Assembly (NCBI RefSeq): GCF_018760735.1
Contig: NZ_JAHHZN010000001.1
Span: 1 to 64,000, forward strand
DNA: 64,000 bases
Direction of reading: 5' to 3'
Origin: Hymenobacter piscis
GTDB taxonomy: Bacteria > Bacteroidota > Bacteroidia > Cytophagales > Hymenobacteraceae
The translations under genes were made by a program, and so were the position numbers. The notes beneath the pieces were generated by a model. The model did not search any database. It saw only the letters and a program-made list of their open reading frames with translations, and had not been told where the DNA came from. This document shows, in pieces, positions 44,853 to 52,190 of this stretch (position 1 is its first letter; each line of letters opens with the position of its first letter).

Positions 44853-45218
44853 TTATTCCTCACTTGTAAAGCTTCTAGCCTCTTGCGAAAAGCGGCGCAG
44901 TGCCTCCGCGTGTTGGGCAAGAACTGCGTCCTGATAGCGCGCTGCCTCAATGGCAGCGTTCAGGGCGCGCAGGTTCAGCAATGAGGCCAACTGCTGCTTA
45001 TCGTCGTCAGCAAGTGCCCGGATGATATCCTCCGTTTCCTGCCGCCAGACAGGCTGATTGCTACTGGTTCGCTTGGGTGTTAGTAGCCTCTCCAAAAACC
45101 CAAAAAACCCGGTTTTCTGCGGTTTACTTTTAAGTAGCAGTTCGGCGAACCGTGTCTCAATTGCAGCACACAAACTAAGTAGCTCGTTAACTCGCTCATG
45201 GCTGAAAGGTCCGTTCAT
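44853..45218 (-). CDS. Small protein with chemoreceptor-tip-like motif
   Basis: 121 residues, no signal or membrane segment, predicted mostly helical. The C-terminal segment LNLRALNAAIEAAR resembles the highly conserved hairpin tip of methyl-accepting chemotaxis proteins (NLLALNAAIEAARAGE), but the flanking receptor sequence is absent. No che gene is nearby. The gene lies between two copies of the rpsA leader, so it may be expressed from the duplicated leader. Its base composition is more A/T-rich than its neighbours, which suggests acquisition. Confidence 0.7.
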   Translation of the reverse strand: MNGPFSHERVNELLSLCAAIETRFAELLLKSKPQKTGFFGFLERLLTPKRTSSNQPVWRQETEDIIRALADDDKQQLASLLNLRALNAAIEAARYQDAVLAQHAEALRRFSQEARSFTSEE

Positions 45219-45231
45219 CTTGCTTATCGTC

Positions 45232-45255
45232 TTACCAATTCAGTTCGTCTGCCAT
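45232..45255 (-). CDS. Possible leader peptide (seven codons)
   Basis: ATG GCA GAC GAA CTG AAT TGG TAA begins exactly where the duplicated rpsA leader places its start codon. The first two codons equal those of rpsA, then the sequence diverges and stops. It ends 13 nt before the small gene at 45218. It may be a leader peptide or a relic of the duplication. Confidence 0.35.
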   Translation of the reverse strand: MADELNW

Positions 45256-45372
45256 GATGTAGCATGGACCCTTGTGTACACGTCCGGTCCAGGGTCATCC
45301 TCCGGAACGCGTTTTTGTTTGATACACAGGGCCGAAACCCCAGTCCCGCCACCCTGGCGGGGGCGCAAAGAT
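45248..45372. repeat. 125-bp direct repeat, distal copy
   Basis: Second copy of 44698-44822, exactly 550 bp away. The base that would complete the -7 box is changed (GATCTTTG instead of TATCTTTG), so the promoter may be weaker. Confidence 0.95.
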
Positions 45373-45404
45373 CAAGGAGTATGCGCGAGAGATACTAGCT
45401 ACAG

Positions 45405-45998
45405 TTATCTTCGCAATGGCTCTGTCATGTAGGATGTTTCAACTTCCACTGACCGCATTATTTTCTTGATTACCCTCATATTATCCGCGGTCTTAGGAGT
45501 CTGCACATAGACTGACAGGGTTCGATAAGGCCTGACAATTTTCTTTACGGCAAAATAAACCGCTCGCCTATTACGCCAAGACTGGAAATATACCATACTG
45601 GTTTGTTGGGCTACGTCAATAATTGCATCAACCATTATAGCCTGCGGATCCTTTTCTGCTGCAATGCTCAACTCCTGCTCGGCATTTCGAAATTGGTTGT
45701 CACCCGCCGGAAACACTGTTACACTGACCGAAACCAATGAGGTGCTGTCAGGCGTACCGACGGCATACTCGTATTCGCTTCCTGAGCACACCGCACAATC
45801 CGGCCCGAACACATGAATATCACGCAAGTGCGTCCATTCCTTGGGTACCTGCAAATGAACCCTGTTGTTATTTAAATTCAGGGGTCGAAATATTGGCTGC
45901 GTTACGGAGTTACTTACCGAAGCAGACGTATTAGATTCAGTATCTGTATTACAGCCAATCATGAGCGATGAGACAGCAACAATTAGGGTAATTTTCAT
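45405..45998 (-). CDS. Lipoprotein of unknown function
   Basis: 197 residues. MKITLIVAVSSLMIGC is a lipoprotein signal. A Ser/Thr/Asn-rich linker (NTDTESNTSASVSNS) leads to a beta-rich domain with VHLQVPKEWTHLRDIHVFGPDC and a CAVC cysteine pair at about 73-76. I do not recognise the family. Base composition is clearly more A/T-rich than the surrounding housekeeping genes. It lies just upstream of the distal leader copy, on the same strand. Confidence 0.72.
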   Translation of the reverse strand: MKITLIVAVSSLMIGCNTDTESNTSASVSNSVTQPIFRPLNLNNNRVHLQVPKEWTHLRDIHVFGPDCAVCSGSEYEYAVGTPDSTSLVSVSVTVFPAGDNQFRNAEQELSIAAEKDPQAIMVDAIIDVAQQTSMVYFQSWRNRRAVYFAVKKIVRPYRTLSVYVQTPKTADNMRVIKKIMRSVEVETSYMTEPLRR

Positions 45999-46017
45999 AT
46001 AATGGATGTAAGCATAA

Positions 46018-46054
46018 AAAAGGAGCGGGAAGTTAATAACCTCCTGCTCCTTTT
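46018..46054 (-). terminator. Desaturase terminator
   Basis: Stem AAAAGGAGC / GCTCCTTTT with an A-run that becomes a T-run on the minus strand, between the desaturase and the lipoprotein gene. Confidence 0.6.
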
Positions 46055-46093
46055 ACTCCTTTTACTATTTCCAGAAAATCAATTATAAACTGC

Positions 46094-47158
46094 TTACCGC
46101 CGCCCCAGCTCCCGCAGATGGGCCACGTGGGAAGCTACGGCGTAGCGCATCTTGGGGTACTCGTTGTACTCGATGTTGAACTCCTCGCACATCTGGCGGA
46201 TGATTTTATTCAGGGCCGGGTAGTGCACGTGGGAGATGGTAGGGAACAGGTGGTGCTCGACCTGGAAGTTGAGCCCGCCCACCAGCCAGCTGATGAGCTT
46301 GTTGTCGGTGGCGAAGTTGGCAGTGGTCCGGATCTGGTGGATGGCCCACTCATCCTCAATCTTGCGCGTGGTTTCGTGGGGCACCACGAAGCTGGTGTGC
46401 TCCACGGTATGGGCCAGTTGGAACACGATGCTGAGCGTGAAACCGGCCACGGCCATGAACACCAGAAAGCCCACCAGCCAGCCCAGGAACCCGACGGTGT
46501 AAATGGGCAGGGCCACGAACAGGGCCAGGTGCAGGGCCTTGAAGCCCCAGAACACGCCCTGGTCGGAGGCCGTCATCTTCTTGATGGGCATTTCGCCGAT
46601 TTTGCCTTTGAAGTACTTCTGGTAATCCATGAAGAAAATCCAGGCGATGAAGAGCAGGGCGTAGAAAAACCAGAAGTACAGGTGCTGGAAGCGGTGCAGC
46701 AGGCGGCGGGGCTGGTCGGGGCTCAGGCGCAGCCAGGGCTGGGCGTCGAGGTCGTCGTCCACGCCTTCCACGTTGGTGTACATGTGGTGGATGAGGTTGT
46801 GCTTGTTGTGCCACATGAAGGAGTTGCCGCCCATCACGTTGAGGGTGAAGGCCGCAAACTGGTTCATCCACTTGCGCTTGCTGAACGAGCCGTGGGCCCC
46901 GTCGTGCATCACGTTGAAGCCGATGGCCGCGCCCAACAGGCCCAGCAAAGCGCTTTCCAGCACGCCCAGCCAGGCGGGCGGGGTCCAGAACACGAGGTGC
47001 AGGTATATCGCCACAAAGGCCGAGGTGAGCAACACTGCCTTGAAGAACAGCGTGTTGCCACCGGTAGTGGCTTTGCCAGCCTCGGCGAAATAGGCGTTGG
47101 TGCGGCGCTTGAGTTCCTGGTGGAAGGAGCGCGAAGCCGCGAACTTGGGTGCGAGCAT
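46094..47158 (-). CDS. Membrane fatty acid desaturase (acyl-CoA/linoleoyl-CoA desaturase-like)
   Basis: 354 residues. Three histidine boxes bind the di-iron centre: HDGAH at 85-89, HNLIHH at about 120-125, and QVEHH near 300. The last form, with Q replacing the first H, is typical of front-end desaturases. Several membrane helices are visible. No cytochrome b5 domain is present. I chose the ATG at 47158 because a -7 box lies 24 nt upstream; a longer frame starts beyond that box. Confidence 0.92.
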   Translation of the reverse strand: MLAPKFAASRSFHQELKRRTNAYFAEAGKATTGGNTLFFKAVLLTSAFVAIYLHLVFWTPPAWLGVLESALLGLLGAAIGFNVMHDGAHGSFSKRKWMNQFAAFTLNVMGGNSFMWHNKHNLIHHMYTNVEGVDDDLDAQPWLRLSPDQPRRLLHRFQHLYFWFFYALLFIAWIFFMDYQKYFKGKIGEMPIKKMTASDQGVFWGFKALHLALFVALPIYTVGFLGWLVGFLVFMAVAGFTLSIVFQLAHTVEHTSFVVPHETTRKIEDEWAIHQIRTTANFATDNKLISWLVGGLNFQVEHHLFPTISHVHYPALNKIIRQMCEEFNIEYNEYPKMRYAVASHVAHLRELGRR

Positions 47159-47181
47159 AGGAACGGGGAAGAAAATACCTT

Positions 47182-47189
47182 CAAAAGTA
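47182..47189 (-). promoter_or_regulatory. -7 box of the desaturase gene
   Basis: TACTTTTG on the minus strand, 23 nt from the ATG at 47158. It excludes the longer reading frame upstream. Confidence 0.5.
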
Positions 47190-47303
47190 CCGTTTCTACA
47201 GTCCAGAATCATGCCTCGTTCCAAAAGCCCGGTATTTTGCACCTTTTCACCTGCTGGCTCCACGCAACGGCCTACCGCAGCCACCGAGCCGAATTTTGAA
47301 CCC

Positions 47304-47338
47304 AAAAAAGCCCGTCCTGCGGCGCGGCAGAACGGGCT
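47304..47338 (-). terminator. Terminator of the DUF3298 lipoprotein gene
   Basis: Minus-strand stem AGCCCGT...ACGGGCT with an inner CTGC/GCAG pairing and a run of six T. Confidence 0.82.
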
Positions 47339-47358
47339 GTGATTGGGCAGGCTGACGT

Positions 47359-48627
47359 TTAGCGCCGGGCCACGGCGGCCGGGTTGCCCACGGGCAAACC
47401 GGGCTTCAGTAACCCTTCCAAAGCCGTGAAGGGCACAAACACGCTGATCTGCCCCTTGGCGTAGGAGGCAATTTCATAGGGCAAGTACACGAACACGGCC
47501 CCACCGCTGGTCAGGTACACATTGCGCGTAACGGGCAGCGTGTTTACTGCCAGGGCTTTAGACAGCGGCTCGGAGGCTTTGAGGCCCACCACCGGGCGGG
47601 CATACTGACCCAGCAGCTTCTGGAGCTGGGGCTTGGCGCCGGGCTGGAAGATGTCGTCGTAGCGCAGGGAGTGGCCGGTGCGGGTGTCGTAGCTCTGCAC
47701 GTAGGTGCCGTAGATGCCGTGGGCCCCACCCGAATAGTCGTAGCCGAAGTACCCCATGCTGAGCAGGTTACCCTCGTTCCAGAGCACGTAGGAGTTCACT
47801 TCCTGCTCATAGGCCAGGGTTTCGAGGGGCTGGTAGTCCTCGGGCGACTTCTTGGCGTTGGCCGCCAGCAGCGGGGCCGCGTCGGTGCGGTAGTCGCGGG
47901 TGAAGGTGCGCAGCTGCTCCTGCCAGATGGAATCCAGCGCCGGCACCGGCATGGTGTCAAGGGAGTCGCCGTGCAGGCCGCGGCGGATGTTGGCGGCCAG
48001 CAGGTCCTGGTTCGGGGCGTTGAAAGGCACCAGCACCTGCATGGTGCGGCGGCCGCTCACGCTGTCCTCGGGATGGTCGGGGCGGGCGACTACCTCCGCC
48101 GAAAGCCGCCGGGCTTCGAACTGAATGCCGCGCACGGGCTCCAGGCGGCGCAAACGCACGGGCTGGCCGTTGCGGGTGCCCACCAAAGCGTCGCCCTGCT
48201 CTTTCAGCAGCCACTGGGGTGCTATTTCTTCCGGCTCCTCGTCGTCGTCGCCGGCCAGCTCGTTGCTGATGTTGTGCAGGTTCAGGCTGTCGCCTTTAGC
48301 ACCCAGGTCCCCGGCAATTTCGTAGGGGCGGCCATCGGCGGCGGCGTAAAAACCAACGACCCGGCTCAGGGCCGCCTCGCCGGAAGGACTACCCAGACGC
48401 TGCAGGTGCAGGGTGATGCTGTCGGAGGTGCCGGGCAGCAGGCCGCGGTACTGGCGGTACCAGGAACCGTCGTCGTTTTGGGGGGTGGCGGGCTTGGCAG
48501 CGGCCGTATCGGTGGCGCCCGAGTTATCGGCGCCGGAGTTACAGGCGGTCAGGAGCAGGCCGAGGGCCAGCGGGGCCGAAAACTGACGAAGCAGCAGGGC
48601 CGGACGGAAGCGGGAAAGAGAGCTCAT
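47359..48627 (-). CDS. DUF3298/RsiV-like lipoprotein
   Basis: 422 residues. The signal ends in LGLLLTAC. The C-terminal DUF3298 region shows YSGGAHGIYGTYVQSYDTRTGHSLRYDDIFQ and FVYLPYEIASYAKGQISVFVPF. In Firmicutes this fold occurs in the lysozyme-sensing anti-sigma factor RsiV; here there is no sigma-factor gene nearby and the protein is a lipoprotein, so that role is not implied. A degenerate -7 box (GTTCTTTG) is 4 nt from the ATG. Confidence 0.82.
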   Translation of the reverse strand: MSSLSRFRPALLLRQFSAPLALGLLLTACNSGADNSGATDTAAAKPATPQNDDGSWYRQYRGLLPGTSDSITLHLQRLGSPSGEAALSRVVGFYAAADGRPYEIAGDLGAKGDSLNLHNISNELAGDDDEEPEEIAPQWLLKEQGDALVGTRNGQPVRLRRLEPVRGIQFEARRLSAEVVARPDHPEDSVSGRRTMQVLVPFNAPNQDLLAANIRRGLHGDSLDTMPVPALDSIWQEQLRTFTRDYRTDAAPLLAANAKKSPEDYQPLETLAYEQEVNSYVLWNEGNLLSMGYFGYDYSGGAHGIYGTYVQSYDTRTGHSLRYDDIFQPGAKPQLQKLLGQYARPVVGLKASEPLSKALAVNTLPVTRNVYLTSGGAVFVYLPYEIASYAKGQISVFVPFTALEGLLKPGLPVGNPAAVARR

Positions 48628-48775
48628 GGGTCAAAGAACGCAGATTATGGCCAGCGGTTCAACTCCGTGCAACATCTTGGCATTATTTATCGGGCCGGCA
48701 GCCGGTACGTATGTACCAACCGGCCGCCGTTTCTGACGGATGCGGCCGGTTCTCACCTTCCCAATCCTCCTCCCC

Positions 48776-49642
48776 ATGAGTTACATTAAGGCGGGCAAAG
48801 ATGCTCACGGCAACGCCGTTAAACTTCACTACGTCGACCACGGCCAGGGCAAACCTATTGTTCTGATTCACGGCTGGCCCGCATCCCACCAAATGTGGGA
48901 ATACCAGCTGACCTCCCTTACCGCCCAGGGCTTCCGCGTGGTAGCCTACACCCGCCGCGGCTTCGGCAACTCGTCCAAGCCCTATGATGGCCACGATTAC
49001 GACACCTACGCCGACGACCTGAAAGCCGTGCTCGACACCCTGAACCTGCAGGATGTGACGCTGGTGGGCTTCTCGATGGGCGGCGGCGAGGTGGCCCGCT
49101 ACATGAGCCGCCACGGCGGCGCCCGCGTGACCCGCGTAGCCTTCGTTTCGGCCGTCACGCCCTACCTGCTCAAAACGGCCGATAACCCCGAAGGCGTGGA
49201 CCGCGAAACCTTCGACGACATTATTGAGAACCTGAAAAAAGACCGGTTCGATTTCCTGACCACTTTCGGCAAGCAGTTCTTTGGCGTGGGCGTGCTCAAC
49301 AGCCCCGTCAGCGACGCGACGCTGAACTGGATGCAGGCCATGTGCCAGATCGGCGACCCACACGCCACCATCCAAAGCGCCCGGGCCTGGTCGGAAACCG
49401 ATTTCCGCCCCGATCTGCAGACCATTAAGGTTCCGACCCTCGTCATTCACGGCGGCGACGACCAGACGGTGCCGCCCGCCGTGAGCGGGGAACGGATGAC
49501 CCAATTCGTGCCCCAGGCCGAATTCGTGGAATACAGCGGCGCCCCGCACGGCCTGTTCATTACCGACAAGGACCGCCTCAACCGCGACCTGCGCACCTTC
49601 GCCCAGGGTGGCAACGTTCAAAAAACCGCCGACCGGTACTAA
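48776..49642 (+). CDS. Alpha/beta hydrolase (haloperoxidase/arylesterase-like)
   Basis: 288 residues. The oxyanion region VLIHGWPASHQMWEYQL and nucleophile elbow GFSMGGGEVARY (Ser in GxSxG, about residue 103) are present. The acid VIHGGDDQTVPP and the catalytic His in YSGAPHGLF complete the triad. The family includes cofactor-free haloperoxidases and esterases; the substrate is unknown. I chose the ATG at 48776 (MSYIKAGKDA). Confidence 0.92.
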   Translation: MSYIKAGKDAHGNAVKLHYVDHGQGKPIVLIHGWPASHQMWEYQLTSLTAQGFRVVAYTRRGFGNSSKPYDGHDYDTYADDLKAVLDTLNLQDVTLVGFSMGGGEVARYMSRHGGARVTRVAFVSAVTPYLLKTADNPEGVDRETFDDIIENLKKDRFDFLTTFGKQFFGVGVLNSPVSDATLNWMQAMCQIGDPHATIQSARAWSETDFRPDLQTIKVPTLVIHGGDDQTVPPAVSGERMTQFVPQAEFVEYSGAPHGLFITDKDRLNRDLRTFAQGGNVQKTADRY

Positions 49643-49683
49643 TACGACGCGTTGCACCGCCAGTGTAGCGGCGCATATACAGC

Positions 49684-49720
49684 AAGGCCTTCTGTCGTTA
49701 GCACGGCAGAAGGCCTTTTT
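49684..49720 (+). terminator. Hydrolase terminator
   Basis: Stem AAGGCCTTCTG / CAGAAGGCCTT followed by T-run. Confidence 0.88.
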
Positions 49721-49783
49721 ATTGTCAGCCCACGGCCGTTGCAGGGACGTGCCAGGCAACAGTGCCGGGAGCCGGACGGGCGT

Positions 49784-49814
49784 AAAAAAACCGGTCAGCC
49801 GCGGGGCTGCCGGT
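49784..49814 (-). terminator. HNH gene terminator
   Basis: Imperfect stem ACCGG...CAGCC/GGCTG...CCGGT with a run of seven A on the plus strand, i.e. T on the minus strand. Confidence 0.75.
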
Positions 49815-49816
49815 AG

Positions 49817-50311
49817 TTACTGCAGGTAGGGGTGCCAGTTCTGGTCGAGGGTGCCGGCGCTGAGCTTGAGGAAGCCCGTGAGGGTGGGTTTTTTGGGCTG
49901 CTGCCGGATGGTGAGGCCGGCTTCCTGGGGGGTGTGGTGGCCTTTGGCGTGGTTGCAGCGGGTGCAGGCCGTGAGCAGGTTGCTCCAGCTCGAATCCCCG
50001 CCCCTACTTCGGGGCATTACGTGGTCGAGGGTCAGGTTCTTGGTCGAGCCGCAGTACTGACACTCGAAGTTGTCGCGCTTCATCACGTTATGGCGGCTCA
50101 GGGCAATGCCTTTGTAGGGCACGCGCACGTAGCGCTGCAACCGGATGATGCTGGGCTTCGGATAGGCCCGGCTCACGGTGCGCAATACCCCGTGCTCTGA
50201 TTTGGCAATCAGCTCGGCTTTTTCCAGATACAGCAGCACGAACGCTTTTTGGACGCTGCACAGCGTAATAGCCGTATAGTCGCCGTTCAACACAAGCACC
50301 TTTTGGTCCAT
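49817..50311 (-). CDS. HNH endonuclease-domain protein
   Basis: 164 residues. The C-terminal HNH core has CQYCGSTKNLTLDHVMPRSRGG and NLLTACTRCNHAKG, with two CxxC zinc pairs and the HNH residues. The N-terminal half (VLVLNGDYTAITLCSVQKAFVLLYLEKAELI) is as in the widespread stand-alone HNH proteins of Bacteroidota. The biological role is unknown. No phage or toxin context is visible. Confidence 0.9.
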   Translation of the reverse strand: MDQKVLVLNGDYTAITLCSVQKAFVLLYLEKAELIAKSEHGVLRTVSRAYPKPSIIRLQRYVRVPYKGIALSRHNVMKRDNFECQYCGSTKNLTLDHVMPRSRGGDSSWSNLLTACTRCNHAKGHHTPQEAGLTIRQQPKKPTLTGFLKLSAGTLDQNWHPYLQ

Positions 50312-50407
50312 ATAACGCGAAGAAAAAAGAATCTGTACTGCCAGAAAGCTAGATGATTCTTAGCGCATTAACAAGGGCGACCGGGTTCTGGTTGCGAAAG
50401 GTAAAAT

Positions 50408-50530
50408 GACTTGAGGTGAGGTGGTGAGGTGGTGAAATGGGGAGTGGATGTTCGGGCGGCCCGATTGCGCCATTTGCACCGCCAGGCTACTCGAACATCC
50501 ACTCCCCATTTCAACACCTCACCATCTTAC
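50408..50530. repeat. Palindrome with AGGTGGTG arms, downstream of the NlpC/P60 gene
   Basis: The left arm GAGGTGAGGTGGTGAGGTGGTGAAATGGG...GTTCG is complementary to the right arm CGAAC...CCCCATTTCAACACCTCACC. It closely resembles the palindrome at 51343-51515 on the other side of the gene. Confidence 0.88.
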
Positions 50531-50532
50531 CG

Positions 50533-51339
50533 TTATTCCTCGCTCAGAATCCGCTTGATTAGGCGGAGCTTGTGGCTGTACTTCTGCTGGTCGCGGCGGA
50601 AAATACCGTTGTGGTCGAGCGGGTCGATGCGGACTTCGCCGCTGGCGTGCAGAATCTGCTGGTCCTCCAAGAGCAGGCCCACGTGCACAATGCGGCCCTC
50701 GGCGTTGTCGAAGAAGGCCAGGTCGCCGGGGCGGGTCTGGGCCACGAAATGCACCGGCTGGCCCACATGGATCTGCTGGTGGGCGTCGCGGGGGAGCTGC
50801 ACGCCCACCAGGCCGTAGAGCTGCTGCACGAGGCCCGAGCAGTCGATGCCGAACAGGGTTTTGCCGCCCCACAGGTAGGGCGCTTTCAGGTACTGAAGGG
50901 CCATCTTCTGAAGCAGGCGCAGCCGCACGGCGGCCGGCCCCTCGGGGCCGTGGCCGTTGCGCGGGTTGGTGGCGGCCCCGTTGTAGAAGTAGGTTTGCTC
51001 GCCCAGGCGCAGGGTCATGCCATCGAAAAACGGCAGGCGGGTGCCCAAGGTCACGGGCATGCGGGTGGCGTCGTCGCTCACCATCTGCACCACATCAAGG
51101 GTGCGGGGGTGGTCCTGGGCTTGCCACTGCTGAAAATACGCGGCCGTAACAGCCAAATGCTGCTTCACGTCCATCCAGCCCACGTACTGGTCGGCGGCCA
51201 GGCGCACCTGCACCCAATTGCCCTGCAGGAGCAGGATGGAATAGCACTCCCCAAAAATGAGCTGGGTAACAATTTCGGCCTTATCGGAGGGTTCGGCCCG
51301 CACCGGCACGGCGCTCAGGGCGCAAATTCCGTGTTCCAA
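50533..51339 (-). CDS. NlpC/P60 cysteine peptidase with SH3-like domain
   Basis: 268 residues. The C-terminal NlpC/P60 domain has the catalytic Cys in GIDCSGLVQQLYG and the His in GRIVHVGLLLEDQQILHASG. The N-terminal part (GICALSAVPVRAEPSDKAEIVTQLIFGE) is SH3-like. It probably cleaves peptidoglycan stem peptides. I prefer the TTG at 51339 as start: the longer frame to 51486 would run through the left arm of a palindrome. Confidence 0.85.
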   Translation of the reverse strand: MEHGICALSAVPVRAEPSDKAEIVTQLIFGECYSILLLQGNWVQVRLAADQYVGWMDVKQHLAVTAAYFQQWQAQDHPRTLDVVQMVSDDATRMPVTLGTRLPFFDGMTLRLGEQTYFYNGAATNPRNGHGPEGPAAVRLRLLQKMALQYLKAPYLWGGKTLFGIDCSGLVQQLYGLVGVQLPRDAHQQIHVGQPVHFVAQTRPGDLAFFDNAEGRIVHVGLLLEDQQILHASGEVRIDPLDHNGIFRRDQQKYSHKLRLIKRILSEE

Positions 51340-51342
51340 AAC

Positions 51343-51515
51343 GGTGAAATGGTGAGGTGGTGAAATGGTGAGTTGACGTTCGGGGAGCCTACCGGCACGG
51401 TTGAGCCTGATAAAGCGGTAATCAGCAGAAGGCAGGGCAGAAAGGTAAGCAGACAATTCCGCGCCAACAGGCCCGCTGAACGTCAACTCACTATTTCACC
51501 ACCTCACCATTTCGC
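51343..51515. repeat. Palindrome with GGTGAAAT/GGTGAGGT arms, upstream of the NlpC/P60 gene
   Basis: Left arm 51343-51383 (8-bp words ending GTTGACGTTC) and right arm 51478-51514 (GAACGTCAACTC...CACCTCACCATTTC) are complementary. The apex of about 95 nt is unrelated sequence. It lies between smpB and the peptidase gene. Confidence 0.88.
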
Positions 51516-51989
51516 CTAATAGTCCCGGGCGCGGTCCATTTCGCGCTTCTGGTCTTTGGCCTTGAGGTCGTCGCGCTTGTCGTAGAGCTTCTTGCCTTTG
51601 GCCAGGGCAATCTCCAACTTGGCAAAGCCCCGGTCGCTCACGAACAGGCGCACGGGCACAATGGTCAGGCCTTGCTCCTGGTTTTTGCCGGCCAGCTGCT
51701 TGAGTTCCCGCTTGTTGAGCAACAGCTTGCGGGCCCGCTTGGGGTCGTGGTTGTTGTAGGTGCCCTCGGTGTACTGGGCGATGGTGATGTTGTGGGCCCA
51801 GAGGCTGCCGTCGGGGTGGAACACGCAGAAGCCGTCCTGGAGCTGCACGCTGCCCGCCCGGATGCTCTTAATTTCGGTGCCCTGCAGCATCATGCCCGCC
51901 GTGTAATTTACCAGAAAGGCGTACTCGAAGCGGGCCCGCCGGTTCTGAATGTTGATGTGTTTGGGTTTGTCGTCTTTGGCGTGGGCCAT
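51516..51989 (-). CDS. smpB: SsrA-binding protein SmpB
   Basis: Partner of tmRNA in ribosome rescue. The 157-residue protein contains NRRARFEYAFLVNYTAGMMLQGTEIKSIR at about 13-41 and ends in the basic, disordered tail KKLYDKRDDLKAKDQKREMDRARDY. The ATG at 51989 (MAHAKDDKPK) is the family start. No ssrA gene is visible in the window. The tagged substrates go to ClpXP, whose genes are at the other end. Confidence 0.96.
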   Translation of the reverse strand: MAHAKDDKPKHINIQNRRARFEYAFLVNYTAGMMLQGTEIKSIRAGSVQLQDGFCVFHPDGSLWAHNITIAQYTEGTYNNHDPKRARKLLLNKRELKQLAGKNQEQGLTIVPVRLFVSDRGFAKLEIALAKGKKLYDKRDDLKAKDQKREMDRARDY

Positions 51990-52190
51990 AGGGAAAGAGG
52001 CTGTAAGCGGCTTACTTCGGATCTGGTTCCGGAACACTGCCGCCGCGCAATGAAGGTAAAAAGAAAGTAACGGGTGGGTGCCGACGAGGTTGGCATTGCG
52101 CGCTCAGCTTACCAACAACGGCCCATCGCCTTCGTCTGACACGGCGTCACTGCACCCATTCAAACACCCGCCAGGAAGCCTGGTCGCAAC

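Noticed and set aside
49817..50311. HNH protein as part of a mobile intron or restriction system
   Set aside because: No intron boundaries, methyltransferase or phage genes nearby; the protein has the length and form of a conserved stand-alone chromosomal HNH protein.
52040..52190. tmRNA gene next to smpB
   Set aside because: No tRNA-like ends or tag-encoding ORF could be found in the gap.
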